A stretch of DNA of 18,025 bases from CAZXMB01 sp964641715 (GCA_964641715.1 CAZXMB010000051.1:1-18025), one strand, 5' to 3'. Shown: positions 7,645 to 14,560, counted from the first letter of the stretch. Made by a program: numbers and translations. Notes: generated by a model not told the origin, from the sequence alone.

Positions 7645-8026
7645 CGTCTCTTCCCTCTAATAAGACATGAGCCACGGCATAGGGGCGGTCGTGGGAAAGG
7701 GTGAGAAGGGTTCTTTCGATCCGGTGCGTGTGGAGGACCTCCTTTGCCTTTCGATGGAAGGAAAGGAAGGGTTTTCCCATCGGATCGCTCTCCACTTCGA
7801 TATCCGTCCATTGGATTCCATTTCGAAGGCCTGAACCTATGGCCTTGAGAAAAGCCTCTTTCGCAGCAAACCGGATAGCAAAGCATTCCGAAGGGTGAGA
7901 CTTCTGCTGACACCGGGTAATCTCACCCTCGGTATAAACCCTGCCGAGGAAAAGGTCTCCCCATCGTGCCATCAACCGTTCGATCCGTTGAATATTGACA
8001 ATATCGATACCCGTCCCGAAGATCAT
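7625..8026 (-). CDS. acpS: Holo-[acyl-carrier-protein] synthase AcpS
   Basis: AcpS transfers the 4'-phosphopantetheine arm from CoA to apo-ACP. The 133-residue protein starts MIFGTGIDIVNIQRIE with the magnesium-binding Asp8 and has RFAAKEAFLKA with Glu57, both at the family positions, plus a late LSHDRPYAVAHVL. The ATG at 8026 matches the family start exactly, although no Shine-Dalgarno is visible: the bases just upstream belong to a dispersed ATCCGAAAT-type repeat. It overlaps nnrD by 20 nt and lies 248 nt after pdxJ, the longest gap in the minus-strand block, filled with repeats. The pdxJ-acpS pair is a conserved neighbourhood in proteobacteria. Confidence 0.95.
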   Translation of the reverse strand: MIFGTGIDIVNIQRIERLMARWGDLFLGRVYTEGEITRCQQKSHPSECFAIRFAAKEAFLKAIGSGLRNGIQWTDIEVESDPMGKPFLSFHRKAKEVLHTHRIERTLLTLSHDRPYAVAHVLLEGRDDEGSNC

Positions 8027-8028
8027 TT

Positions 8029-8051
8029 TGAAATTTCGGATTTCGGAATGA
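8029..8051. repeat. Dispersed ATCCGAAAT-type repeat, copy 3, at the acpS start
   Basis: TTGAAATTTCGGATTTCGG followed by AATG repeats the words of the other copies. It ends 2 nt before the acpS start codon and occupies the place where its ribosome-binding site should be. Confidence 0.55.
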
Positions 8052-8120
8052 AAAAAAATTCTTTGACTGTCAATCTCAATTTAGAACCTATTAATACAAA
8101 CGCATTTAATTATTTTACCT

Positions 8121-8194
8121 TGTCATTGTGAGCGATAGCGAAGCACCCTCGTATTTGGTGGGATTGCTTCGTCGCTACGCTCCTCGCAATGACA
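8121..8194. repeat. 74-bp hairpin repeat with TGTCATTG/CAATGACA ends
   Basis: The left arm TGTCATTGTGAGCG..GCGAAGCA and the right arm TGCTTCG..CGCTCCTCGCAATGACA are inverted copies with small gaps around a short non-paired centre. It is MITE-like in size but has no coding content. From memory, very similar CATTGCGAGCGAAGCGAAGCAATC-type hairpins occur in the intergenic regions of many unrelated bacteria. It sits in the pdxJ-acpS gap. Confidence 0.75.
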
Positions 8195-8223
8195 ACTTTT
8201 TTATTGCCTTTATATTAGTCAAT

Positions 8224-8276
8224 TTTTCCGCATTCCCTGCCTACCGCAGGCAGGTGAAATCTGGAATTCGCATTTT
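8224..8276. repeat. Dispersed GGAATTCCG-type intergenic repeat, copy 4
   Basis: TTTTTCCGCATTCC on the left and GGAATTCGCATTTT on the right enclose the CCTGCC hairpin. The tract reaches the pdxJ stop codon at 8275. Confidence 0.5.
8236..8254. repeat. CCTGCCT-ACCGC-AGGCAGG hairpin
   Basis: A perfect 7-bp stem (8236-8242 with 8248-8254) around a 5-nt loop, embedded within a GGAATTCCG-type repeat tract (8224-8276) just downstream of pdxJ. No U-run follows, so a terminator role is doubtful. It resembles the TGCCTGCGGTAGGCAGG repeats frequent in environmental bacterial genomes. Confidence 0.65.
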
Positions 8277-8988
8277 ATTTGATGAGGGCGATCATCTCCC
8301 TCACCGCCCGGTCCAACCCAACCAGGACGGCACGGGCGATAATGCTGTGGCCGATGTTCAGTTCTTCGATTTCTTTAATCTCCGCAATTCGTTTGACATT
8401 GACATAGTTGAGACCATGTCCACCTGCGATTTGAAGATTTCGGTGAGAAGCCTCGGACACGGCATCGAGGATCTTTTTTAATTCTTCGTCCTGGAGAACC
8501 AGAGTTTTGGCATTGCAATAGTGGCCGGTATGAATTTCAATGGCATTGGCTCCCACTTCTTCAGAAGCCTTGACCTGGTTTTTGTTGGGATCGACAAAGA
8601 GGCTCACAGGAATTCCTCCCTTCTGGAGGCGCTGGATGGCCTTTTTAAGGGAGCGAAGGTTTTTCACCACATCGAGGCCTCCCTCGGTGGTCAGCTCCTC
8701 TCTTTTTTCAGGGACGAGGGTGACGATCTCAGGTTTGGTGGCGAGTGCAATACGGATCATCTCTTCGGTTGCGGCCATCTCCAAGTTCAATCGGGTCTGG
8801 ACCACCTCTCTGAGGAGACGAAGGTCGCGATCCTGGATGTGGCGACGGTCTTCCCTTAAATGACAGACGATCCCGCCTGCCCCTGCTAACTCAACGATCC
8901 CGGCAGCAGTTACGGGATCCGGATAAGCCACTCCTCGCGTCTGTCTCACTGTCGCTACATGGTCGATATTGACCCCCAGCCTTGGCAT
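8275..8988 (-). CDS. pdxJ: Pyridoxine 5'-phosphate synthase PdxJ
   Basis: PdxJ joins 1-deoxy-D-xylulose 5-phosphate and 3-amino-2-oxopropyl phosphate to form pyridoxine 5'-phosphate in the DXP-dependent vitamin B6 route. The 237-residue TIM-barrel protein begins MPRLGVNIDHVATVRQTRG, contains HLREDRRHIQDRD, IEIHTGHYCNA and AGHGLNY-type AGGHGLNY, and ends with the LNIGHSIIARAVLVGLDRAV segment. All are family signatures, and the length is typical (about 240). AAGGAGGG lies 6 nt before the ATG at 8988, so the start is secure. It follows glmM by 21 nt and precedes acpS. Confidence 0.96.
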   Translation of the reverse strand: MPRLGVNIDHVATVRQTRGVAYPDPVTAAGIVELAGAGGIVCHLREDRRHIQDRDLRLLREVVQTRLNLEMAATEEMIRIALATKPEIVTLVPEKREELTTEGGLDVVKNLRSLKKAIQRLQKGGIPVSLFVDPNKNQVKASEEVGANAIEIHTGHYCNAKTLVLQDEELKKILDAVSEASHRNLQIAGGHGLNYVNVKRIAEIKEIEELNIGHSIIARAVLVGLDRAVREMIALIK

Positions 8989-9009
8989 GGGCCCTCCTTT
9001 TCCCCCACC

Positions 9010-10398
9010 TTAATCCTCCCCCCCCTTTGAGGGGAGGGGAGGAGGGGGGGCAAGATATTTCTTGACCAGTTTCACAAGGTCTTGCGCATATTCATGGAGC
9101 CTCTTTTCGTCTTCTCCCTCGACCATGATTCTCAGGAGAGGCTCTGTCCCTGAGTAGCGAATCAATATTCTTCCTGAATTGCCGAGCGATTTTTCGATCT
9201 CATTTATTTTCTTATTCATCTCGGGTATCTCAGAGAACTCCCTTTTCTCTTTTACCTCGACGTTATAAAGGACCTGAGGGAAAGGTTCCATGACCTTCGC
9301 CAGTTCATCCAGGGGCTTTTCCTTTCTTTTCATAATCGCAAGGGTCTGAAGGGCGGTGAGAATGCCGTCACAGGTGGTATTGTAATCGAGGAAGATGGTG
9401 TGGCCTGACTGTTCTCCCCCGAGGTTATAATCTCCCCGGACCATCTCTTCGACGACATAACGATCTCCCACCCGGGTCCGGACCACCTTTCCTCCGGCCC
9501 TGTGGATGGCGTGATCCAGGCCGATATTGCTCATGACCGTAGTGACCACCATCCCTTTTTTTAATCGGCCTTCCGAAAGCATTTGAAGCCCGCAGATGGC
9601 CAGGATATGATCTCCATCCACCTGTTTCCCGTAACGATCCACAAAGACGATTCGATCTCCATCCCCGTCAAGAGAGATTCCAATATCCGCTTTCTTTTCG
9701 AGGACGAGCCGTGAGACAACCTCAGGATGGAGGGATCCGCAGTGGGCATTAATATTCTCCCCGTTGGGTTCGATTCCAATGGGTATCACCTCTGCCCCCA
9801 GCTCTTCAAAGACAGTCGGTGCAACCCGATAGGCCGCACCATTGGCGCAGTCCAGGCCGATACGCAGGCCATCGAGGGTCAGATCATTCGGAAAGGTATT
9901 TTTTAAAAAGACCACATATCTTCCGATGGCGTCGTCGATCCGGTGGGCCTTCCCGACCTCACTGGCTGTAGGCCTGAGGGAATTGAGGTGATTGGAGAGG
10001 ATCAGTTCCTCAATCTGGACTTCCAATTCATCGGGGAGTTTGAAACCGTCGCGAGAGAAGATTTTAATCCCGTTATCATAGTAAGGGTTATGAGAGGCGG
10101 AAATCACCACACCTGCGTTGGCCCTCATACTTGTAGTAATGAACGCAATGCCGGGGGTGGGAAGAGGCCCGACCAGCCAGACATCCGCCCCCATCGAGCA
10201 GATGCCGGAGGCAAGGGCTGTCTCCAGCATATATCCTGAAAGTCTCGTATCCTTTCCCACCACGATCCGATGTTGTCCCTTCTCTTTTTTGAAGAGGTAG
10301 GCGATAGCCCTGCCGAGTTGCATGGCCATTTCCCCTGTCATGGGGTCCATATTCGCCACCCCTCTGATCCCGTCTGTTCCAAATAATTTCCTTGTCAT
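9010..10398 (-). CDS. glmM: Phosphoglucosamine mutase GlmM
   Basis: GlmM interconverts glucosamine 6-phosphate and glucosamine 1-phosphate on the way to UDP-GlcNAc for peptidoglycan and LPS. The 462-residue protein begins KLFGTDGIRGVAN, carries the phosphoserine loop SASHNP with catalytic Ser102 (same number as in E. coli), the metal loop DGDGDR near 240, and the sugar-phosphate loop RYSGTEPLLRIMVEG near the end. Family members normally end at about 445-450 residues. The last 13 residues here (starting APPPPLPSKGG) are encoded by a C-rich hairpin repeat. The ATG at 10398 lies 3 nt beyond a perfect 14-bp palindrome that separates it from an AAGGA ribosome-binding site. The cdaA-cdaR pair often found just upstream of glmM is absent. 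Confidence 0.96.
   Translation of the reverse strand: MTRKLFGTDGIRGVANMDPMTGEMAMQLGRAIAYLFKKEKGQHRIVVGKDTRLSGYMLETALASGICSMGADVWLVGPLPTPGIAFITTSMRANAGVVISASHNPYYDNGIKIFSRDGFKLPDELEVQIEELILSNHLNSLRPTASEVGKAHRIDDAIGRYVVFLKNTFPNDLTLDGLRIGLDCANGAAYRVAPTVFEELGAEVIPIGIEPNGENINAHCGSLHPEVVSRLVLEKKADIGISLDGDGDRIVFVDRYGKQVDGDHILAICGLQMLSEGRLKKGMVVTTVMSNIGLDHAIHRAGGKVVRTRVGDRYVVEEMVRGDYNLGGEQSGHTIFLDYNTTCDGILTALQTLAIMKRKEKPLDELAKVMEPFPQVLYNVEVKEKREFSEIPEMNKKINEIEKSLGNSGRILIRYSGTEPLLRIMVEGEDEKRLHEYAQDLVKLVKKYLAPPPPLPSKGGED
9015..9042. repeat. C-rich/G-rich hairpin repeat at the glmM 3' end
   Basis: CCTCCCCCCCC and GGGGAGGGGAGG pair around TTTGA. The repeat is translated as the extra tail of GlmM (LPSKGGED) and supplies the context of its stop codon. 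It belongs to the same type as the comEA internal copy. Confidence 0.6.
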
Positions 10399-10400
10399 CT

Positions 10401-10414
10401 GAACCGGCCGGTTC
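10401..10414. promoter_or_regulatory. Perfect palindrome between the glmM Shine-Dalgarno and start codon
   Basis: GAACCGGCCGGTTC is self-complementary over 14 bp. In the mRNA it sits between AAGGA (10419-10415) and the ATG at 10398, giving an unfolded spacing of 16 nt, which is too long for good initiation. A 5-bp hairpin would bring the two closer together. It may also be an operator. Both roles are inference. Confidence 0.45.
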
Positions 10415-10436
10415 TCCTTCCCAGAGGCGATTAATC

Positions 10437-10464
10437 GTTATCACATTTGGTTTAATAACGTCAA
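10437..10464 (-). promoter_or_regulatory. Possible sigma-70-type promoter for glmM and downstream genes
   Basis: On the minus strand TTGACG (10464-10459) and GATAAC (10442-10437) are separated by 16 nt and match consensus at 5/6 and 4/6. A start near 10430 would leave a leader of about 32 nt before the glmM ATG. It lies immediately after the folP-distal hairpin. Confidence 0.4.
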
Positions 10465-10468
10465 GTCA

Positions 10469-10493
10469 AGGGAACGGTTTGAAACCGTTCCCT
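10469..10493. repeat. Perfect 12-bp inverted repeat after folP
   Basis: AGGGAACGGTTT and AAACCGTTCCCT flank a single G, 4 nt after the folP stop. The practical hairpin is a 9-bp GC-rich stem with a TTTGAAA-type loop. The minus-strand sequence after it is TTGACTTGACG, not a U-run, so it is at best a weak terminator or attenuator; it could also be a repeat or processing signal. Confidence 0.6.
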
Positions 10494-10497
10494 GCAT

Positions 10498-11700
10498 TCA
10501 ATTCCCAGCCAGGCGGATGGCATCAGCCACTGCAATCGCCTTTTTAGCCTCAATAATGTCGTGACATCGAACGATATGGGCACCATTGAGCACACCGATA
10601 GCAATAGTTGCAAGTGTCCCTTCAAGCCTATCCCGGGGTTCTGCGTTGAGAATCCTTCCGATAAAAGTCTTCCTTGAGGTTCCGAGAAGTATGGGTTTTC
10701 CAAGTACCCGAAATTCAGAGAGATTTTTTATAATGAGAAGATTGTCTTCGAGGGTCTTCCCGAACCCGATTCCCGGATCAATAATAATCTTCTCCGGGCT
10801 TAGGCCGGCAGATTCCGCTCGTTCGACCCCCTCTTTAAGGTATTGAATAATTTCCGAAAAGAGGGATTCATAGTGGATATCTTTCTGCATTGTTTCAGGG
10901 GTTCCTCGAATATGCATCAGGATAATCGGGATATCTTCTTTCGAAGCAACCCGGGCAAGATCTGGATCAAAATGTAATCCACTGATATCATTAATGATTT
11001 CTGCTCCTGCTCCAATAGCCCTTTCCGCCACTTTTGACTTATATGTATCAATGGATATGGGAATATCTATCTTCCTTGAAAGAGATTCGATGACAGGTAT
11101 GACACGATGAAGTTCTTCTTCCAATTCAAGAGGTTTTGAGCCTGGTCTGGTTGATTCCCCTCCGATATCGATGAGGTCAGCTCCTTGTTCAACCATCTTC
11201 AGTCCATGAGAAATGGCCTTCTCCTTATTAAAAAAAAGACCCCCATCTGAAAAGGAATCCGGGGTGATATTAAGGATTCCCATCAGAAGCGTTCTTCTTC
11301 CCAGTTCGAATGTCTGTTTTCGGCATCTCAGAGTAAACCGGGTCTTAGAGATATTTTTTAATGTCTCATTGATGGATTGGCCCAGGGATTTCAGATGGGA
11401 ATAGGCATCCAGTTTAAGGATCAGTTTTTCGAACTGTTTTTGAGTCCCCATCAGGATGGCATCTGTCTTTGTCGCACTGCAATCGAGGCCTCTCCCATCG
11501 AGTGCGGCATCAGCACCCAGAGAGAGCATCTCCTGTTTAAGGATGTTTGCCATCCTTGGATCAATTCCTTCCACTTTAAGGTTGAATTGGAGAGCCTTTC
11601 CCCTCATCAGTCCAATGCCGGTGCCATCCACTCCAATTTTTTCCATCTGGCGGGCGGCTTCCTTAACATCCCTGATATGGAGACACCTGATCAAATTCAT
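10498..11700 (-). CDS. folP: Dihydropteroate synthase with N-terminal extension domain
   Basis: FolP condenses 6-hydroxymethyl-dihydropterin diphosphate with p-aminobenzoate in folate synthesis. The C-terminal 265 or so residues form the pterin-binding barrel: LMGILNITPDSFSDGG, DIGGESTRPGS, ISIDTYKS, NDISGL, LMHIRGTP, IIDPGIGFGKT and LLGTSRKTFI are all present. Ahead of it is an extra domain of about 130 residues (including KVEGIDPRMANILKQEMLSLGADAA and ILMGTQKQFEKLI), which the short E. coli-type enzyme lacks. From memory, similar long forms occur in other anaerobes; the role of the extension is unknown. The frame is open to a TTG at 11724, but the ATG at 11700 gives a natural beginning (MNLIRCLHIRDV). 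Neither has a clear Shine-Dalgarno. It follows ftsH closely. Confidence 0.93.
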   Translation of the reverse strand: MNLIRCLHIRDVKEAARQMEKIGVDGTGIGLMRGKALQFNLKVEGIDPRMANILKQEMLSLGADAALDGRGLDCSATKTDAILMGTQKQFEKLILKLDAYSHLKSLGQSINETLKNISKTRFTLRCRKQTFELGRRTLLMGILNITPDSFSDGGLFFNKEKAISHGLKMVEQGADLIDIGGESTRPGSKPLELEEELHRVIPVIESLSRKIDIPISIDTYKSKVAERAIGAGAEIINDISGLHFDPDLARVASKEDIPIILMHIRGTPETMQKDIHYESLFSEIIQYLKEGVERAESAGLSPEKIIIDPGIGFGKTLEDNLLIIKNLSEFRVLGKPILLGTSRKTFIGRILNAEPRDRLEGTLATIAIGVLNGAHIVRCHDIIEAKKAIAVADAIRLAGN

Positions 11701-11729
11701 GGGTCGATAAAAAGGGTGAATCAAAGGGG

Positions 11730-13523
11730 TTAGAGTGCCTCACCCTTTATGATCTGATCGATCTGACGTCCGTCGAGGACCTCTTTCTCAAGAAGGGTGT
11801 TGGCCAACCGATGAAGCGTATCCAAATTCCTCTGGATGATCTCTTTTGCCTTTTCATAACATTGACTGACGATGGTTTTGACCTCTGTGTCGATCAGACG
11901 GGCCGTCTCCTCACTGTAATCACGGTGCTGAGAGAACTCCCTTCCTAAAAAGATCTGTTCTTCTTTTTGGCCAAAGGCGAGGGGTCCGAGGTTTTCGCTC
12001 ATCCCCCATTCGCAGACCATTTTCCTTGCCAACTCCGTGGACCGTTCAATATCATTGCCTGCACCAGTGGTCTGATCGTGTAAGACCAGCTCCTCAGCCA
12101 CCCTTCCTCCCATCATCACAGCAATGTTGTTCATCAAATAGTCTTTCGGATAGGTGTGTTTCTCATCGATGGGAAGTTGCTGGGTGATCCCGAGGGCCCG
12201 GCCTCTTGGGATGATCGTGACCTTATGAATGGGATCTGTGCCGGGGATCATTCTGGCGACCAGGGTATGCCCGGCTTCATGGTAGGCTGTTATTTTTCGT
12301 TCTTCGAGAGGGATGATCATTGATTTTCTTTCCACGCCCATCAGGACCTTATCCTTTGCCTGTTCGAGGTCGGACATATCAACCCGTTCTTTCCCCAACC
12401 GGGCGGCCAGCAGGGCGGCTTCATTCACGAGGTTTTCTAAATCCGCTCCTGTAAACCCGGGAGTTCCCCTGGCCAGGAGGGAGAGATCCACATCAGCGGC
12501 CAGGGGTGCCCGTTTCGTGTGAACCTTCAGAATTTCCTCCCTTCCCTTTACATCAGGGACAGGAACGACGACCTGGCGATCGAACCGGCCGGGCCTGAGC
12601 AATGCAGGGTCCAGAACATCAGGCCGGTTGGTGGCGGCAATCAGGATGACCCCTTCATTTGACTCAAAACCATCCATTTCCACCAGCAGTTGATTGAGGG
12701 TCTGTTCCCGTTCATCATGGCCTCCGCCAAGGCCTGCTCCCCGGTGTCTTCCAACCGCATCGATCTCATCGATAAAGATGATGCAGGGGGCATTCCGTTT
12801 CCCCTGGAGGAAGAGGTCTCGGACGCGGGATGCACCTACTCCGACAAACATTTCAACGAAGTCAGAACCACTGATGCTGAAGAAAGGAACATCCGCTTCT
12901 CCGGCAATGGCCCTGGCTAAAAGTGTCTTGCCCGTTCCAGGGGCACCGATGAGGAGGACTCCTTTCGGTATTCTCCCGCCGAGTTTTGTAAATTTCTTGG
13001 GATCCTTGAGGAAATCAATGATCTCCTCAAGTTCTCCTTTAGCCTCTTCGATCCCGGCCACATTATCAAAGGTCACTTTGAACTGGTCTTTCGTTAAGAC
13101 CTTTGCTTTGCTCTTTCCAAAAGAGAGTGCCTTTCCGCCACCGATCTGGACCTGTCTCATAAAGAAGATCCAGACGCCGATCAAAATGATCATCGGAAAC
13201 CATGAAATAAGGATATTCTGCCAGAGAGGGGATTCCTCTTCCTTCTTCGCATTGATCACAATTCTCTTTTCCCTGAGAATTTTTATCATTTCAGGATCTT
13301 CAGGGGCATAGGTCTTGAAACGTTTGCCCTCGGAATCCTTCCAGAGGATACTCCTGCCCTTTGCCTCCACTTCCAGAACGCGGTTATTTTCGACTGCGGA
13401 GATAAAATCAGAATAATTTCTCTCTAAAACAGTCGTCCGGGGCTTGCTGAAGAGATTAAAGAGAAGAATCATGACAACAATAATGATCGCCCAGAAAAAG
13501 AGGTTTTTATAAAAAGAGCTCAA
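11730..13523 (-). CDS. ftsH: ATP-dependent zinc metalloprotease FtsH
   Basis: This membrane-anchored AAA+ protease degrades misassembled membrane proteins and selected cytoplasmic regulators. The 597-residue protein has an N-terminal membrane helix (about 8-25), a short extracytoplasmic domain and a second helix (about 104-122). The AAA module carries Walker A GAPGTGKT (193-200), Walker B IIFIDEID (248-255), and the second region of homology with arginine fingers in LLRPGRFDRQV. The zinc protease motif HEAGH is at 415-419, and the C-terminal region is complete. The start is a TTG at 13523 with AGGAGG 5 nt upstream. It is the first gene of the minus-strand block, and folP follows, an arrangement shared by many bacteria. 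Confidence 0.97.
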   Translation of the reverse strand: MSSFYKNLFFWAIIIVVMILLFNLFSKPRTTVLERNYSDFISAVENNRVLEVEAKGRSILWKDSEGKRFKTYAPEDPEMIKILREKRIVINAKKEEESPLWQNILISWFPMIILIGVWIFFMRQVQIGGGKALSFGKSKAKVLTKDQFKVTFDNVAGIEEAKGELEEIIDFLKDPKKFTKLGGRIPKGVLLIGAPGTGKTLLARAIAGEADVPFFSISGSDFVEMFVGVGASRVRDLFLQGKRNAPCIIFIDEIDAVGRHRGAGLGGGHDEREQTLNQLLVEMDGFESNEGVILIAATNRPDVLDPALLRPGRFDRQVVVPVPDVKGREEILKVHTKRAPLAADVDLSLLARGTPGFTGADLENLVNEAALLAARLGKERVDMSDLEQAKDKVLMGVERKSMIIPLEERKITAYHEAGHTLVARMIPGTDPIHKVTIIPRGRALGITQQLPIDEKHTYPKDYLMNNIAVMMGGRVAEELVLHDQTTGAGNDIERSTELARKMVCEWGMSENLGPLAFGQKEEQIFLGREFSQHRDYSEETARLIDTEVKTIVSQCYEKAKEIIQRNLDTLHRLANTLLEKEVLDGRQIDQIIKGEAL

Positions 13524-13548
13524 ATCTTCCTCCTATAAGATTAGTTTC

Positions 13549-13577
13549 AGATTAACATAATTGCTTTTTCAATTCAA
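13549..13577 (-). promoter_or_regulatory. Candidate promoter for ftsH
   Basis: TTGAAT (13577-13572) and TAATCT (13554-13549) are 17 nt apart on the minus strand, with a TG-type extended -10 (TGT before the hexamer). A start near 13542 would give a leader of about 19 nt including the AGGAGG. The match is modest. The 13524-13732 divergent region contains no gene. Confidence 0.3.
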
Positions 13578-13642
13578 TATAATAACCCTGGCACTGGGAT
13601 GATCGGAGAGCAGTTTTTTGACAGGATATTAATTATAACTAT

Positions 13643-13673
13643 TTGAAATTATTTATTAATTTAGCCTTATGAT
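13643..13673 (+). promoter_or_regulatory. Candidate promoter for the CRP/FNR regulator
   Basis: TTGAAA (13643-13648) and TATGAT (13668-13673) match consensus well but are 19 nt apart, slightly long. A TTGACA at 13618-13623 is a second -35 candidate but lacks a good partner. The leader then contains the inverted repeat at 13689-13704. Confidence 0.3.
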
Positions 13674-13688
13674 TAAAAATAGGTCTCT

Positions 13689-13704
13689 TTTTTGCTTGCA
13701 AAAA
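13689..13704. promoter_or_regulatory. TTTTTGC-TT-GCAAAAA inverted repeat in the regulator leader
   Basis: Perfect 7-bp arms around TT, followed at once by a weaker AAGGG-CTAAAAA-CCCTT hairpin. They lie between the promoter candidate and the regulator start codon, which has no Shine-Dalgarno. This may be an operator or a translational control structure; it does not resemble the TTGAY-N4-GTCAA boxes. Confidence 0.35.
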
Positions 13705-13732
13705 GGGCTAAAAACCCTTAGATTTAATCATT

Positions 13733-14422
13733 ATGGAGATACGGCTTCTGAAACATTGTCCCCTTTTTGCCGGATTAAGAGATGAGGACCTGAAGGGGAT
13801 TACAGCGATTTCAACCCTTAAAAAAATGGCCAAGAAGGAAGTGATCTTCTCTGAGGGGGAAGAGGCAAAGGGATTTTATATTCTCCTTTCGGGCAAGGTG
13901 AAACTCTATAAGATTTCGCCCGAGGGGAAGGAGCAGATTCTCCATGTGGTTTCCGCACCCGATGCCTTTGCAGAAGCAGCCCTCTTTCTTGAAGGCAACT
14001 ACCCGGCCTTCGCGGAGGCATTGACGGACGGGCAACTTCTTTTCATTCCGGGAAGAGATTTTATTCAACTGATTGAAAGGAATCCCAGGCTCAGCATCAA
14101 TATGATTGTCTCGCTTTCACATTTTTTAAAAAGGTTTGCTTCCCTGATTGAAGAGCTCTCTCTTAAAGAGGTCTCTTCGCGGATTGCCAAATACGTATTG
14201 GACCTCTCATTGAAAGGCGGGAGAGAAGGGAAGAACCCAGCGGAAGTTGAGCTTGATCTGAGCAAGACCCAGCTGGCTTCGAAATTGGGGACCATCAGCG
14301 AAACCCTATCGAGGACCTTAGGGAAGATGAGGTCGAAAGGAATGATTGAGGTGAAGAAGGATAAAATTCTCATCCTCAACCGGGAGGCCTTAGAGGAGTT
14401 GGCCTCAGGTTTGAAGATTTAA
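13733..14422 (+). CDS. CRP/FNR-family transcriptional regulator (HcpR/DNR-like)
   Basis: The 229-residue protein has an N-terminal cyclic-nucleotide-binding-type beta-roll (about 10-125, with LLSGKVKLYKISPEGKEQIL), a dimerisation helix (about 125-155) and a C-terminal Crp-type winged helix (about 150-220). The recognition helix reads TISETLSRTLGKMR with Glu190, Ser193 and Arg194, the E-x-x-S-R pattern by which FNR reads TTGA half-sites. Only one Cys (residue 9) is present, so it cannot carry the FNR [4Fe-4S] cluster. It is closer to the DNR/NnrR/HcpR branch, some members of which sense NO through haem. Matching palindromes precede ygbA and the Cys-rich gene downstream, so these are likely direct targets. 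The start fits the family (MEIRLLKHCPLFAGL), though no Shine-Dalgarno is seen. Confidence 0.88.
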   Translation: MEIRLLKHCPLFAGLRDEDLKGITAISTLKKMAKKEVIFSEGEEAKGFYILLSGKVKLYKISPEGKEQILHVVSAPDAFAEAALFLEGNYPAFAEALTDGQLLFIPGRDFIQLIERNPRLSINMIVSLSHFLKRFASLIEELSLKEVSSRIAKYVLDLSLKGGREGKNPAEVELDLSKTQLASKLGTISETLSRTLGKMRSKGMIEVKKDKILILNREALEELASGLKI

Positions 14423-14517
14423 TCTCCTGATAAAAGATTCATTTCCCCAAAAGGTTGACCTTCTACAAGCAATCGTTCCATCTTAATAGGCCAAGCAATT
14501 TACAGCCTTACCCCTGT

Positions 14518-14560
14518 CTTGACTTAGGTCAAGGAATCCTTTCTTGATGAGTGTTATATT
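14518..14560 (+). promoter_or_regulatory. FNR-type box and class-II promoter of ygbA
   Basis: CTTGACTTAGGTCAAG (14518-14533) is an almost perfect palindrome centred at 14525.5. A -10 hexamer TATATT lies at 14555-14560, so a start near 14567 puts the box at -41.5, the classical class-II activator position. GGAGGAAGGA then precedes the ATG at 14588. The same box-to-hexamer distance occurs at the next site (14989). Confidence 0.75.

Noticed and set aside
8121..8254. Possible CRISPR or insertion-sequence remnant
   Set aside because: There are no regularly spaced repeats and spacers, no transposase frame and no target-site duplication I could identify; the elements are isolated hairpins of different types.
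10469..10493. Intrinsic terminator after folP
   Set aside because: The stem is strong, but no U-run follows on the transcribed strand, so termination is not supported from sequence alone.
12694..13311. 205-codon plus-strand ORF
   Set aside because: Antisense to the AAA domain of ftsH; low-complexity Ser/Pro-rich translation typical of a shadow frame.
13618..13623. TTGACA as part of an FNR-type box in the regulator's own promoter
   Set aside because: The opposite half-site is missing (TTGAC-AGGA-TATTA), so it does not support autoregulation through this motif.
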